From Inia geoffrensis (taxonomy: Eukaryota > Chordata > Mammalia > Artiodactyla > Iniidae): a stretch of DNA of 64,000 nucleotides. Where the stretch lies: contig CM070903.1 in the NCBI GenBank assembly GCA_036417435.1, positions 59,186,001 to 59,250,000 on the forward strand. Direction: 5' to 3'. Positions 38,188-53,100 of this stretch are shown in pieces. The position numbers and the translations under genes were made by a program. The notes beneath the pieces are model-generated. The model was not told the DNA's origin, did not search any database, and saw only the letters and a program-made list of their open reading frames with translations. Numbering within the stretch: the stretch's first letter is position 1; every line of letters begins with the position of its first letter.

Positions 38188-41100
38188 ATGTGCAAGAAAT
38201 ACAGAAAAAAATCTTCTGAAAGTATGACTTCGGAATACTGAAGAAAGCTTCAGGAAGACTCTGGTGTTTGGTGTTTTAATGCTTTCTATTATAGAAAGAT
38301 TCGTTGTGGATGGCTATATAAGTGTTTGAGTGTTTTACTGGTATATATTAAAACTGCTAGGGTTTTTTGAAGAGTTGGGGAAGTATTACTGTTTCTTTCC
38401 ATTTCAAATAATGGATTATAGGTTTTCCTTCTCCAAAAATCACCTATCCAACATGCCTTTAGCAATAGATTGGATTTGCTTTTTTTGTGTTTGTTTTTCT
38501 ATAGAAATCACTTGTGGTTGTCTAATTCTATGATGTTAATAGTAAAAAGTTCAAGAATATCCTTGGAACTTTCTCTCCCATATTATCAAATTGCGTCATA
38601 GTCACGGAATTTATTTATTCCTGTTATTGACACAGGAGCAGACTAGAGATTGTTTATAATTATACTTTTAGTGCCAATTTATACTTAGCCTACATAATAC
38701 TGTGATTTTAATTTATTCCTTTTGATGTTAATTCTGGATGAAACCTAAAATAAATCCCTTAAGCTGCAAACTTCCTTTTTCTCAGTTAACTGCCATAGCA
38801 GATCCCTGAATATGAATGTTTAATGAGGTTTCACAACATTATTTAAAAACTAGAATTATTTGTTTCTCAGGTTGTGTCATTCAAGTAGAAGATAACACAA
38901 ATTCCTTAATAATGAAATAATACTAATAATATGTTTGAGTTCATCCTGTTGGCCAAGGACTCTTCTGAATGCTTACCTAAGTTAATCACTTAACCTTCAC
39001 CACAAACCATTGATGTTGGTACTGTTGTTGTCCCCTGTTGACAGGTGAGAAACTGAGGCACAGCATTTCAGTCACTTAGCTAGTAAGCAGTGCAGCCAAG
39101 AGTATGTATCTAGGTAGCCTGGCACCAGACGCCATGCTCTTAACCATTGTGGGAACTCTCCATGTAGCTTATCTGGAGCTACAGTGTTTCATCAAGCCAG
39201 GGCTCAGGACTTAACCATTGGTAAATCTCTTCTTGCTAAACTGGCATCTTGTACACTACAACTCTGGGTCCTTCAGGGCTATGTAGGTGGAGAAATGACT
39301 TGCTGGGCCTGGAGAGGCCTGGTAGGAATATTTAAAAAATAACTGGCTCTCAACCCATTAGTGTTCTAGGGGCAGGGGATGAGAACAGAACCCTCCAATA
39401 TCAACTCACCTTATGGATGGTGTCCAGTGGGAAACAGTCACTGGTGGCATTGACAGACATGCCAGTTAAGGATAAAAGAGGTGCAGGGTCAGAGATCCAA
39501 CCCAGACACGTCAGCTGTCCATTTGGCTACCAGGGAGCTCAGTCTGGAGTGATATTTCTCAGCCTTTCTTCCTTTGTGGCCGAACTAAGGAGTCTTTTTA
39601 GCTATTTCTATGCCACTCCTCACAATCCCCACCCCACCAGCGATGAAATTTTAATACCACAGATACACTGTACAGTATATCTGTTTAGGTACTCTCTTTA
39701 TACCTTGAACATAGAAAGAGTAAGATTTTTTCGTTCCCCCAAGAACCAATTATTTGTTCCCTTGGGGCGGAGTCACCCAGTTGAGAATACATGGGCTAGA
39801 GGCACCAATACATTGAATGGTGTGAGTAAACACAGGGTGGGAGGGTGGCCTTCAGTAAACAGACTCGGAGGGGTTAATGGGCTTCAAGGTTAAAGGGCCC
39901 ACCAAGGGCAGGGTGGTACCTGAGGGAAGTGAGAAGAAGAGATCTTCTTAAATCTATGAGGTCAGGCGTTCTCTTTTTTAAAAAAAATAATTTTATTTAA
40001 TATTGGAGCAGAGTTGATTTACAATGTTGTGTTAGTTTCAGGTGTACAGCAAAGTGATTCAGTTATACATATACATGTTTCTATTCTTTATCAAATCCTT
40101 TTTCCATTTAGGTTATCACAGAATATTGAGCGACTTCGTTTCTTTATGTTCTCTCTTATCCCTGAAACAGAGATACAAATTGACCTTTAAATGAAAGTTT
40201 TGAAACTCCTGGATGGAATTAATTGCCCCCACTTTCCGGCATGTGTTTCTGTTAAACCACTGGTTGCAGGATGCGGTTTGGGTCTCCTCTGCTAGGCAGC
40301 GAGTCACGAGGAGGATTCCAGCCTCCTCCTGTCTGTAGCATCGGGCCTAGCACTGTGCCTGTCACACCGTGCTGTCAGTGGACATTTCCAGGGATACAGG
40401 GTTTTCCTTGGGAGCCTGTTTCCCTCAAATCCTGCTTTGACAAGTGGAGGTCAGGCGTTCTTTGACCTGGGTCACCATCCCCACCTCCCTGGATGCCACC
40501 CAGAGGTGTGATAAAGAAGATTTTCTCTCTTTCTCATATCCTTCACTTCACTCTTGTCTCATTCTTCCCTCCGTGGCTCTACGTATAGTCACCTCATAAT
40601 CATCTGAAATGCCATTGTGTTGTGATGACGTGTATCGTGTCGGGGTGTGTGATTTGAATTCTCTTAGTTTTATTTAGAGACCAGCTTCCCAAGAAGCTTG
40701 CTTTAAACTCTTTTTAATTGAGTTCAGAAAAATGGCTACTGTTCCAAATTGCAAGAAATGGGTAATGAAAGTGCCTTAACTAAAAACTGTCGTGTGCTCA
40801 CTTGAGGTCTCCTAACTCCCAAGTAGCAAACCTAAGAAAGAGTCAAGCAGCAATTGGTGTTCCAGATAAGGAGCCAACTGGCTGTCCCCAGTCCTCACAA
40901 AGCAGCTCATTTTCTCCTACTTGGTCCCTTAGACTATCTTGTAACCTAATGCTGCCTAGGAGGAAATACCCCTAACACTGGATAGACACCCTGCTAACCT
41001 TTTTTCATTCAAATATCTCTTTCCTTGTCATTTTGCTGCCTCAGTGACTTTATTCTGAACTCCGTGACCCAGTGCACGTCTGAAATGCTCTCATTAAACT

Positions 41101-44100
41101 TAAAGATCCTCATCTAATTACTTACTAGAAGGCATGATAAAGAAGCAAGGTGCCCCAATATTTTTCTTCTCTACAAAGAAGTGGTGATTATTCAGCTGGT
41201 CAAAGAGCAGGAGGCATTCCTAGAACACAAAGGATGGTAAAGAGAGCTTCTAGACCAACCAGAGAAATTGATCCCCGGAAGTCAGAGAGCTTGTCAGCAA
41301 AGGATAAGCTTACATTTATGGCAGGGAATGTCAAGCCTGGGTGCCTGATAGGATCACCAGGCGAACTTTTCAAGTTTTGTATTCTCAACTCCCACTCCAG
41401 AGAGATTCTGACTCCGTGGGTCTTGGGTGGGCTCTTGGGCACTGGTGTTTTTTAAAAGCTCCCCCAGGGGATTCTGATGTGCATTCAAGGTTGAGAATTA
41501 CTGCTTTAGATTACAAAATGCTTTCACATACATTATCCAGGGTTTTGTATACATAAAGAGAGGAAATAGAGACATTTTAATGCCTTTTGATTGTATAAAG
41601 AAATAGGAAGAGACAAGAGTGGTAATTGTGAAAATGAAAGGATTGCAGAAAAAAACGTTTTCAGAAATTGGAGGAGGGCTTCCCTGGTGGCGCAGTGGTT
41701 GGGAGTCCGCCTGCCGATGCAGGGGACACGGGTTCATGCCCTGGTCCAGGAAGATCCCACATACTGCGGAGCGGCTGGGCCCGTGAGCCATGGCCGCTGA
41801 GCCTGCGCGTCCGGAGCCTGTGCTCCGCAACGGGAGAGACCACAACAGTGAGAGGCCCGCGTACCGCAAAAAAAAAAAAAAGAAAAAAAAAATTGGAGGA
41901 AAAAAACCTTACCTTTGTAGGGCTAAAATTAGGGATGATATCAATCCATGGAGTGTAGAACGTTAAGGAGAGGCCTGTATGTCCATATTTCCTGCTCTGT
42001 ATGGAATATTCTTGAGATGACAACAAAAGTTCCCTACCCAGAAAAGTCTGAAAATAGTCATCCAATATTTGATGACTATTATTCTCTAAAACCTTATTTA
42101 GTCCACTCTATAAAAGAGAAATATTAGAGAAGTAGGACATTTGTTATTAGGCAAAAAGTCTGTTAGAAAATATCACGTTAATATTTCCATGTGCATTCTG
42201 GGGTTGTGCACACGATCTGCATGTAGAGGCAGACAGAGTGCCTCAACAGTGTTCCTTACAGCTTTTGGATGGTTATAATGAATAATTCTGCAGGTAAAAG
42301 TGGCAAGTAACAACCTTGGTTGTAGCTAAAGGATGAAGTAGAGCCAACTCTGGGCTCTCAGATTAGGGGGAATAGAAGTCAAGTCACAATGAGGCAGAAG
42401 AAAGTAAGTTGTGATCAGAAAGTAGGATATTGCGTTTTGTGATTTTAGAAGTGGGTGATGACAAAGCTTAGGCTGTGACCAAGAGAGTGAGTGACAGCTA
42501 TTGTCAACAAAGTAGAGGCTAAGCTATCATCTCCATGTCAACCAAGAAGATGGAGATGGAGAAGAACAGTGCTTCAGGTGCAGGAAAGAAAATCTTCCAG
42601 ACCCTAAGTATTTAAGATAAGGAATTTCAGTTAATCACCCCTTCTTCCCTCTAGTTTCCAACTAACAGAGAATGACTTATAATAGCAGTAACAATAGCTC
42701 AGCATTTAGTATGTATCAGCATTGTTCCAGGCACTTTGCATGCATTCCAATGTTCACAACAATTTTTGTGACAATCGATACTATCATGCCCATTTTACAG
42801 ATTAAAAAACTGAGACGTAGGGTAGGCAGCTTGCCCAATATGGGTTATAAATGCTGGTAGACAGTGTTGGGGTAAGAGAATATTTTATGGAAGCTGTCAG
42901 CAAAAGTAAGTGCATAGGGCTTATCTGGTGGCACAGTGGTTGGGAGTGCGCCTGCTGATGCAGGGGACGCGGGTTCGTGCCCCGGTCTGGGAGGATCCCA
43001 CGTGCCGCGGAGCGGCTGGGCCCGTGAGCCATGGCCGCTGAGCCTGCGCGTCCGGAGCCTGTGCTCCGCGGCGGGAGGGGCCACAACAGTGAGAGGCCCG
43101 CATACCGCAAAAAAAAAAAAAAAAAAAAAAAAAAGTAAGTGCATAGAGGCCAGGAAGGGGCCTGGTGAGAGATGAGACTGAAATAATACATTGGAGCCGT
43201 ATTGAGGAGAGTCCTAAACCCCAGTGTCCAGAGTTTGAACCTGATCTGTATCTTGAGATGTTTGACTTTAGAAGATGAACAATTTGGAGAGAGGCCGGAC
43301 TGAAAGGACAAGTTAGGGTTCTTTTGGTCCTGATTAAAGGACTGGTAATGAGGAGGGTGGTAGGTGAAGGTTAAAGGAAGAGACATGTTTGATGTCTGTT
43401 GTAAAAGTCAAATGCAAAGATTTAGTACCTGGTTGGATGAAGGGGGTGAGAGAGAGGGAAGAATTTAATTAGAATCTGATGTTTCAAGTCTGAGTAACTG
43501 AGCAGAACTTCAAGAGAGGCACTTTGTAGGGGTGAGAGGGACAGCATGAGTAGCTGGACTTTGAAAATCTGTAATTTGTTGTGTCAGCAGGCAGGCGTGG
43601 ATGGAAGACCACAGGAGAAGTCAGAAACATAAATTTGGAACTTACAAGAGTCTGAGCTAGAAATGAAACTTTTGGTGTCGTCTGCATAATGATGCTGTGG
43701 TAAAAACTTGGGAAGTGGATGAAATCTCTGAGGGTGGGAGAAGGAAGGAATAAAGACCCTTGGAAAACGTTTAAACTGGGGAACAAGAAGGAGGGGGAGG
43801 AGCCAGCAAAGGAGGCCAAAGGAGAGAGGTAACAGGATAGGAACATCCAAAAGTGTGCATCGTGGATCACAAGGGAATGGAAGGTTCCAGAAAAGAGCTG
43901 ACTTAGCAGACCCTCAGAGAAGCTAAGAAGAATAAAGCCACTTGGAGTTGTTGATTCCAAGGTTATAAGGATCAAAAGTAGCAATAGAAGGATAGGAGGT
44001 GGCCTCCAACTGGAAGGAGGGAGTAGATCAGGGGAGACAAAGGCCACACGACTGGCCTCTTTTTCAAGAATTCAACAACTGGGAAGAAAGAGAAGATAGT

Positions 44101-47100
44101 CACTTGAAGGGGTAAGACGTGTAATGGAAAGTGCTTTGTTTTGTTCTTAAGATAAAGAGGACCACTTAAATCTATTTTAGACAGTGATAAAAGAGCCATG
44201 GAGAGGATGAGTGAAGATGCACAGGCGCTGCCAGGTCGTAGCAGCAAAAACACTTCCCGTGGCAGAAATCACAGCAGGGTGAGATTCTAAACTATTTTCT
44301 AACCTTATCATAAAACAAGCCAGGACTCATGGAGCAGAGATCCCTACCAACTCCACACAGCAGTTCTCTTCGAGAACAAGGCAAGGACCAAAGGAGCAGG
44401 GGTTTTTCCACCTCTTCTGGGAGAAATGTGTGAATTTAACCCATACATCCCAGGGCAGAGGGGAAGAAGTAGCCCTAAAGACAATCTTTAAAGAGTGAAA
44501 TCACTTCTTTCAGATGTAGGGAGAAGAAGAAACTTTGATAATAAATCTGGAGTGCAAAATATTAGGATTTTCTTTTTATAAGTATTATTTGCACATTGTA
44601 TAACTTGTAAATATTCTGGTGAGGGTTGGGGCAATTTTCTCCAGTTTTTTGAAAGAGAAATAGTTAAATGCACTTAAGTACCTGAATGTTATTCTCTCAC
44701 TCTATGTGAGTGAGGCCAAACACTTCCTGGAGAAAAGTAAGTTTAAAGGCAAAAATATTGATAGTGGTTAATGAGTGAGTGCTGGCTTTGACTGCTGGAG
44801 GCCTTGGTAGGACAACTGCTGTAAACCAGTCAGCAAATGGCCTGTTCCTGTCTCTTCCTATCAAGGGGACGGAAGTGGGCAGTGCTGGGCACCCAGAATG
44901 GAAAAGGGAGGAAAGAGAGAAAGAGGGACTCCCGGTTCCCAGGGAACGTGCACACCCCCCCTCTTCTGTGGGATGGGCTGGGTACCCTGTGTATTCAGAA
45001 ATGGTCCCTGGGGCCCCATCACTGTCACAGTGCCGCAGAATCCCCAGACACAGAGAAAAGCCTCAGAGGTTGTTAGCATATCTCCCTCTGGACATGAAAC
45101 TGGACTCAGCACCGACAAGAGAATACCAGAGAGGATTTGCTCTCCTCCATGCTTGTATAATGCCTATTCCCTGATACCCAAAGAAGAAATAAGTATTATG
45201 CGGAACTCACACTATATTACACACTCAATCCCGAACAGCTGGGCTGCTGATAAAATCTAAAAAGAAGAGAGAACTGGCTGTTCTCCATCTATACATAATG
45301 TATTCGTAATAAATCTCTTGATGAGGAGGTATGAAGATCTCCTATTTCTGTGCAGCCCAAGGAAGCAGAACATTCGGCAAGTATCCAGTGAGTCTCATTA
45401 GCAGAGACAACCAGTATGGAAGCTCCAGGGGGACTTGCCCCACATTTCTATCAGTAACAGCAATTTTGTTTTTTTTACCTTAAATATGCTAGTAATTCTC
45501 TTGCTTGCAAAATTCATTTTGCCTAAGGATTGATAACTATGCTTTTTCTTAATAGTTACTGAATACCCTCCATGTTCTAGAAACTACATAACAATAAAGC
45601 ATCGCTTGCCACCTTTTTTTTTTTTCTTTATTTCTGAGAGGATAGAACAGTAAAGCCATTCCCAGAATGATTTCTTTTCAAGAAAATGGAAGTAATAAAA
45701 CATGAAACAGTAGAGTTGTGTAAAATCCTATATTATGTATGAAATGCCTACTCTACAATTTAGTAAAAAGGATAACTGGTGACAGTCAAGAGTATTCTAT
45801 ATGAATATAAGAAGTTTGATTCTGGTGTGGGTGGTAGTGATTAAGAACAAGGCTGGTAGTGTCAGAACATGACACTTTCCTCCTAGGTTTTGCTTACAAA
45901 GTGCAGCCGCCTGTGTGGAGCCCCCCAGGGTCAGGGCCAGTCACCAAGTCAACCAAATAATAATGGTTGACACCAGATAGAAACCAATGACAAAACAAAA
46001 GATATTTGTTAAAGATAATTTTTCTTAAGTTACTACTGAAATATTTTCTCACTATAGTTAGAAATGTGTCTCTCGTGGTCACTTAGACTTTATAACAATA
46101 AGATCATCTCAGTGTCTAGGAGGATCCCTACCCTCTTTAAGGAAGAGAAATACAACATGCATTTGATCATTTAATAGCAGATTTGGCTTATTTGATCATT
46201 TAATAGCAGATTTGGCTTATTCAAAAAGAGGGACGTGGGCTTCCCTGGTGGCGCAGTGGTGAGAGTCCGCCTGCCAATGCAGGGGACGCGGGTTCATGCC
46301 CTGGTCCGGGAAGATCCCACATGCCGCAGAGCAGCTGGGCCCGTGAGCTATGGCTGCTGAGCTGGTGCATCCAGAGCCTGTGCTCCCCATCGGGAGAGGC
46401 CACAACAGTGAGAGGCCCGTGTACCGCAAAAAAAAAAAAAAAAAAAGGTATTTATTAATTAATCAATACCTTATACCAGCAATGTATGAAATTATAGTTT
46501 TATCGCAGGCTTGACAAGCTGCTAATAAGACTATGTTACTCTTATTTGTGTTTATTTCATCCCTAGCAAGCTTGAAAATTTTTGCAAGTATTTGTTCACA
46601 ATATTCTGCACGTGTGCTTGGTTCTAAATTTTTGTCGTTGTTTTCTTATCAATTGGATTATCTGTCCCAGCTCCAGTCTCAACACCTCTCCTCACATTTA
46701 TTGCTTCGTATAGGCTCCCATGATTCATTCAGTTACTGGGTAGACGAAAAGTCCCCAGTGGGGCCTGACCAAACCCCAGCTATCAAACGCCTCGCCAGGA
46801 TCTCCTTGGTAAAGAAGCTCATGAAGAAATGGTCTGTGACTCAGAACCTGACATTCCGAGAACAGCTGGACGCTGGGATCCGCTACTTCGACCTGCGTGT
46901 GTCTTCCAAGCCAGGGGATGCCGACCAGGAAATCTACTTCATTCACGGGCTTTTTGGCATCAGGGTCTGGGATGGGCTGATGGAGATTGACTCGTTCCTC
47001 ACACAGCACCCCCAAGAGATTGTCTTCCTGGATTTCAACCACTTCTATGCCATGGATGAGGCCCATCACAAACGCCTGATTCTCCGGATCCAGGAGGCCT

Positions 47101-50100
47101 TTGGGAACAAGCTGTGCTCAGCCTGCAGTGTGGAGAGTATGACGCTCCAGACGCTGTGGGAGAAGAAGTGCCAGGTAGGAGGGAACGGAGATTAGCTTCC
47201 GAGGGCAACAACGGAACTCTTTCTCCTTTTTCTGTGTCACCAGCTCTAAGGCAGCTCACTCCAGGGCTCTTGGGCCAGAAGGCATAGGTTGTTTGGGATG
47301 ATAAAGATCTGCACACCAGCTCATGGGCTCTAAGACGGCTCCAAGGGCTCCCCTGGGCACAGTTGAACTGGTATTAACTTGTTTGGCAATGGCCTGGCCA
47401 GAACCAGCCCAAGGCAGAGTTGTGACATAGGACCAGTCGGCCATTACCAGTTTTCTGTCTCCCATTGTATCTGTTTTCACACTCCTAGTTCCCCTTAGGG
47501 ATCATCTGTCCCATCCTGTCTTCAACTCAGTATCAGATAATCCCTGCCAAATATTGTTTGATAGCATTAGCTGACAAAGGCACGTGAAGTGATTCGTCTC
47601 AGAGCTGTTAGTTAACATTTTGAAAGGCCACCTCGACAGAATTTGGGTCAGCGGCGAAGACAGTTGAGGAAGGAAGAAACCACGAAGGGATCAAGGCTAG
47701 AGGAGCATCCCTAAGTTGAGAAGAGCCCCACACCCAGCCAGACTCATGAAGGACAGACTCAGGAAAAGGAGCGCGGGCCTCAGATATATTCTGTTCTGGT
47801 CCCAAAGGATGGTGGATAGTGAGAGAGGAGAGCTTCAGGAATGGTCAGGCTCCAATTTAGACTCTCTTTAAAAAAGAAAAAAAGTACCTTTCATTCACAG
47901 TTGCTCCCTTACTCATAGATGCATTAACCGAAGCATCTTAAAGAGGCAGTGATTTTTGAACCGAGGGAAGAGCTTTTAATTAGAAAGCAATTAAAGATTA
48001 TTCATTTGCAAATGTATGGTGAACACTAAGTCTGTTCCGAGCTCCATTCTAAGCACTTGGGATAAGTCAGTAAATAAAACAAAGATCCTTGCCCTAATGG
48101 AGATTTCATTCAGGTGGACGGAGATAGATCATGGATAATAAACATGATAAATACATTATGGAGAATGTTAGAAAGTAATAAGCAATGGAAAAAGAAAACC
48201 AAGCACAGTTAGGAGGAACCAGGGATCTATGGGTTGGAGGGTTGGTCACAGTTTTAAATGTGTTGATCAGGGTAGCCCTCATTGAAAAGAGGACATTTGA
48301 GGGAGTGAATCTATTGGGGGAAGAGCTTTCCCAGCAGAGGAACCAGTCAGAGCAGAGCCCCAAAGCAGGAGGGTCCCCGACATGGTTGAGGAAAAGCAGG
48401 GGCCACGGGGCTGGAGAGCAGAGCAGCGGACGAGGTCAGAGAGATAATGGTTGATCAGGGGGCCCTTGAAGGCACTGAAAGGACTTGGCTTTTACTCTGA
48501 GTGAGGAAGGTTCTGGGAGGGTTCTGAGCACAGGGTGTTGTGGCCTGACCTAAGTTTTGATGGTATCCCTCTGGTTACTAGGAAGAGCCCTGGAAAGACA
48601 GAAGGGAAGTACAGAAACCAGTGAGGAGACTAGTGGGAAGCAGTCAGATTTGGAATCCACCAGAAGTGAGACCTAATAGCGTTTCCTAACTGTTGGGATG
48701 TGAGGATTCCAGGATGACTCCCAGGCTCGGCCTGAGTAAACACCAGGAAGCAACCAGGGAAACACCAGGTGGTTTTGCACACCCGTGAAAGTGCTAAAGG
48801 TCTTTGAATCTACGAAGACTAATGAGTTAACTCTTAGTATCTGTTAAGTTTTATCTAAGCTATTTTTCTTCACTAAAACTTTTGTAAGTGATATTTTGCC
48901 AAGTATTTATCACACCTCTCCCCTAAACCTAAGTTTATATCTGTTCAGACTCGCAGGTCAAATTTGGAGAGATTTGGGCTTCCCTGGTGGCGCAGTGGTT
49001 GAGAGTCCGCCTGCCGATGCAGGGGACATGGGTTCGTGCCCCGGTCCGGGAAGATCCCACATGCCGCGGAGCGGCTGGGCCCGTGAGCCATGGCCGCTGA
49101 ACCTGTGCGTCCGGAGCCTGTGCTCCGCAACGGGAGAGGCCACGACAGTGAGAGGCCCGCATACCACAAAAAAAAAAAAAAAAAAAAAAAATTTGGACAG
49201 AATTTTCCCCAGTGGAATCTCTTTCTTACAATGCTAAATAATACTAGTAACGAGCAATAACAATATTTATTGAGCCTTTACAATGTACTAAGTATAGGGA
49301 TTAACTCATTTAATCCTCTCAACAACACTATGACATAGGCTGTCATTATTACCCTCATTTTACAGATGAGAAAACTGAGGCAGGGAGCAATTAAGCACCT
49401 TGCCCAAGAGAACATTGTCAGTGAGCCACAAGGGCCAGGACTCAATCACAGGCTGTTGGGCTCTACTGAGTTCCCACAGCCTTCAATGCTCTCCCAGGGC
49501 TGCTCACACATCTTGGTGATTTTCACAATTAGTGTCATAGATGATGCTAATAAAAACACTTTCTCCTTATTCAAGAGCCCTTATTATCAGAAGGTCTCAG
49601 AGGGTTAGCAGAATGGGAGACAGGGAAGATCTGTGAGAGGGCTTTGGAATACGAGGATTCAGGTAAGGTTAAATTTGAGTCCAGCTAAATTTATAAACAG
49701 GTGTCTGTTATAGTTTTATAATTTTGTGCACAGATAGTATGCTGGATGGGCTGCCACACTGCATACTAAATCATTTAGAAATTTGCAAGAGAAACAGGTA
49801 ATTTCAGGAATAATGAATCATGTGGACAGTGAATTTCTAGCAGAACAGTAAAGATCTGTTATAGTTTTTAAGTATGGGCTAATCTGTCATTCAACAACCA
49901 ATACCCCTAAAATTATGAAGGAAAGAGACTGTGATGATGTGTCAGAAAAAGGGAGCACGTCATCAGTTTGAATTCCAGGATTTCCCTGTTCCCCTTCCTT
50001 TCCCATAGGTTTCCCTGCTATACCTCTTCATAAAAGCTAAAGAGATCTCCAGCAGAGCCCTCAATCATCTTCCCCCTGCTGGGGCAGTGCCATACTGGTG

Positions 50101-53100
50101 GTTAAACTTTAAATATTCATTACGTAATGAGCTGCCTTGCATGTAACCCCCAGAGTATTTTATTACTACAGTTTAATAGAGAGAAGTGTACTACCATTCA
50201 GTCACATTTCATTTACTCAATATGCAGTTATATCACAGCTCACAGGTATGTATTGGTATATTAGTGGTTATGAGTTTTGAGGGTACAGTGAATTGGAAGA
50301 TTTCATCTACACCTTGGCAGTATTTAGAATCTTAATGAGAAGGTAAGAATATGTGCCACTAGTAAAATAGAAGACAACTGATACATACAATTACAAGGCA
50401 AAACTGCCTCAAATGTACTGTATGATTTTATAATCCATCAATTGAAAAATAGTACGTAGTATAAATCTGCATCCTAGGGGCCCCTGTAAAAGAATGATCA
50501 AAATAAGAAGAGGTCAATTAAAGAATAATTCTTAAAGGAAATGAGATTTTAAATCTGAGTCTCGAAAGAAAACCTGCATATGAATTGCTGAGCTGGAGGG
50601 AAGAATATCTCAGACAGAAAATACAGCAGAGCGAGTTCGGGAGTCAGATGCAAAACACAGGCCCTGGGCAAGACTTACTGCCCCCCAGAATTCTGTAGAG
50701 TGAGGGCTGGTTTGCTAGGCCAAGCTCCTACTGTAAACAGAAATTCCCCCTATAACCTTTAGGATCAGATTACTTGAGAAGGCTCTTGAGGAAAGCCATA
50801 AAGCCCTTTTTGTAGAATGTGTCCTTTTGGCTCGTTTTCCAAGACTGAGTGAAGAACAGCACTTTCCTTTCATCCCCTGACCCTCTGCTCAGGGGCCAGG
50901 CAGCATGGGAAATGGTCTGACAGGCCCTGTCGAAGGATGACACAGCCTCCTGCCTCTCCCACAGTCCATCTCACAGCCCAGCTTTTCACACTTATAGATG
51001 CCGGAGATCCCAGCCTTCCAAACTAGCCAGTTACAATACCAGCGGGAAATCTTCCCCAATCTCCCAGGCAACCTGCTTACGATGAGCCTGTGATTAACCT
51101 CATTAACCCATGTGTTTACCACCAACATCATTAGCAGGCAGTCAGACATTACTCAAAGACATTAAAAGCAGCAAGAACAACTAGCCTGTTCAGTGCTTTG
51201 AGCCTGGTGCTCCCTAGCTCTAGGCCTTTAGGAGCAGCAGTTAGGCTAAATGCACCCCGGAAACAAGACACACATTCAGAGCTCTTGGCCTTGGGTGCCA
51301 GGAGAATTATGCTGTCAGGCCAGCTATTCGAGGATGGCGGTCCACGGAGTGTAAATACACACAATGGACATTCCTCCAGGGAAGAATCGCTGGTACCCGG
51401 GAGGAGAAAAAACATAGTACTTCTGGGAACCTAAGCATCAGAGCTCTGAATTGGGACAATCGAAATAGCAATTCCCTGTCTCTCTGCTGCCTTCAGAAAC
51501 TAATTAATGCCGTGGATGTGGCTTGCTAATTATTTGCAAAATCACCACCATCCTGAGAGGTCCCACTGGAGACCCATCCGGTACTCGAAGTCTTCCCTGC
51601 CTCACATAGCTCACTCCCTCCCTCTCCCGGGAAGGGCAGTTTCATTCAGAGTCAGCACGCGCAGCTGAAAACCTACATCCTCCCAAATTCAGTTCAGTGT
51701 ATTGATCTCAACCCAAGAGCTAAGGGTCAATTTCGTGAGCATAGGAGTCATAACTTATAGACAGGACTAACCGCTGAGGCTCTCCACCTGGGGTCCAGAG
51801 ATTCCCAAGGGGAGTGGGTTAGGGTAGAATTTAAGAAGTCTGTGAATTTGGATGGGAAAAGCACTACATACTGGCTTTTAACCTCTAACTGAATATCAGT
51901 ATAACCACTGATTATGTGTGAGCAGTCACCCACGGCAGTGTCGGCAGTGTTGGCAGTGTTGGCAGTATTGGCAGTGTTGGCAACTCCCTATGGCTTTGTC
52001 CCCACAGAAACCACAGATATTCATTTAGTGCAGATATCTTGAAATATTGTGTATATTCATCATTTACTCAAAATTATGGAACTTATTAGACTTAAAACAA
52101 AATATTTTTATTTAATGTGTTTATTATGAAGTGCATACATTATTTATTACATATTTAATTATTATGTTGATAGCTATATTTCCATCTCATTGATTTTCTT
52201 TGTAATCCTATCTGTTTTATTTTAGACATTCATTTAAAACAAGCTGAGAAGGGGTTCAGGAGTTTACCATAGTTCCAAAGGTGTTCATGACCCCCAAAAC
52301 GTTAAAAACTTCAAGTCAGGCATATAGCAAGTGCTTAAATCTTTGCTTATTAATTTTTCTAAAAAAATATGTATATAAAAATTTTTGAATTTCCACGTAT
52401 GTTTGTATTTGTGCGCCTTTCCTCCTAGCAATCCATCAGTGTAAAGCCAAGGAGTTAACACTCAGCTTGTTCATGAGCTGCCCTCCTTTATTTGTTCTGA
52501 ACGTTTCAGGTTCTCATCTTCTATCACTGTCCCTTCTACAAGCAATACCCCTTCCTATGGCCTGGAAAGAAGATCCCAGCGCCCTGGGCAAATACCACAA
52601 GTGTGCGCAAGCTCATCCTCTTCTTGGAGACCACACTGAGTGAGCGCTGTCCCCACGGATCCTTCCATGTGTCTCAAGCCATCCTCACGCCCAGAGTGAA
52701 GACCATCGCCCGGGGCCTGGTTGGCGGCCTCAAGAACACGCTGGTCCATAGGTAAGAATTTGCTTCCTTTTCACAAGTGAGGGTTAAAAAAAATGTTTTT
52801 ATCTTGATTCTCTTCTGAATAAACAGCAAACAGCAGTAAAACCGTATACTTTGAAGATTTAAAATAACAAAACAAACCCCAAAAAACCTTATATTTGAAA
52901 AAGTTGTGTACTTGAGGTGTCTTGCATTAACCGTGGCCGAAGGATCTCTAAACACTCTGTTAAAGTGTACATGCTATAACATAAATACCCTCTAGATTTC
53001 AACATGGAGACAAAGCACTTTCAGCCACCACCAGTCCGTTCACGTCTGGCTGGAGGTGCCATCACGTCCCTGCCCCTGCCCTCGAAGCTGGCCCAAGCAC

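Noticed and set aside
43484..44047. 187-codon open frame on the - strand
   Set aside because: It lies in a purine-rich antisense L2-like region; low-complexity hydrophobic translation without motifs.
46533..47195. 220-codon open frame covering PLCXD2 exon 2
   Set aside because: Only 46714-47174 is exon; the first part is intron read through the acceptor, and the end is intron 2 up to a stop.
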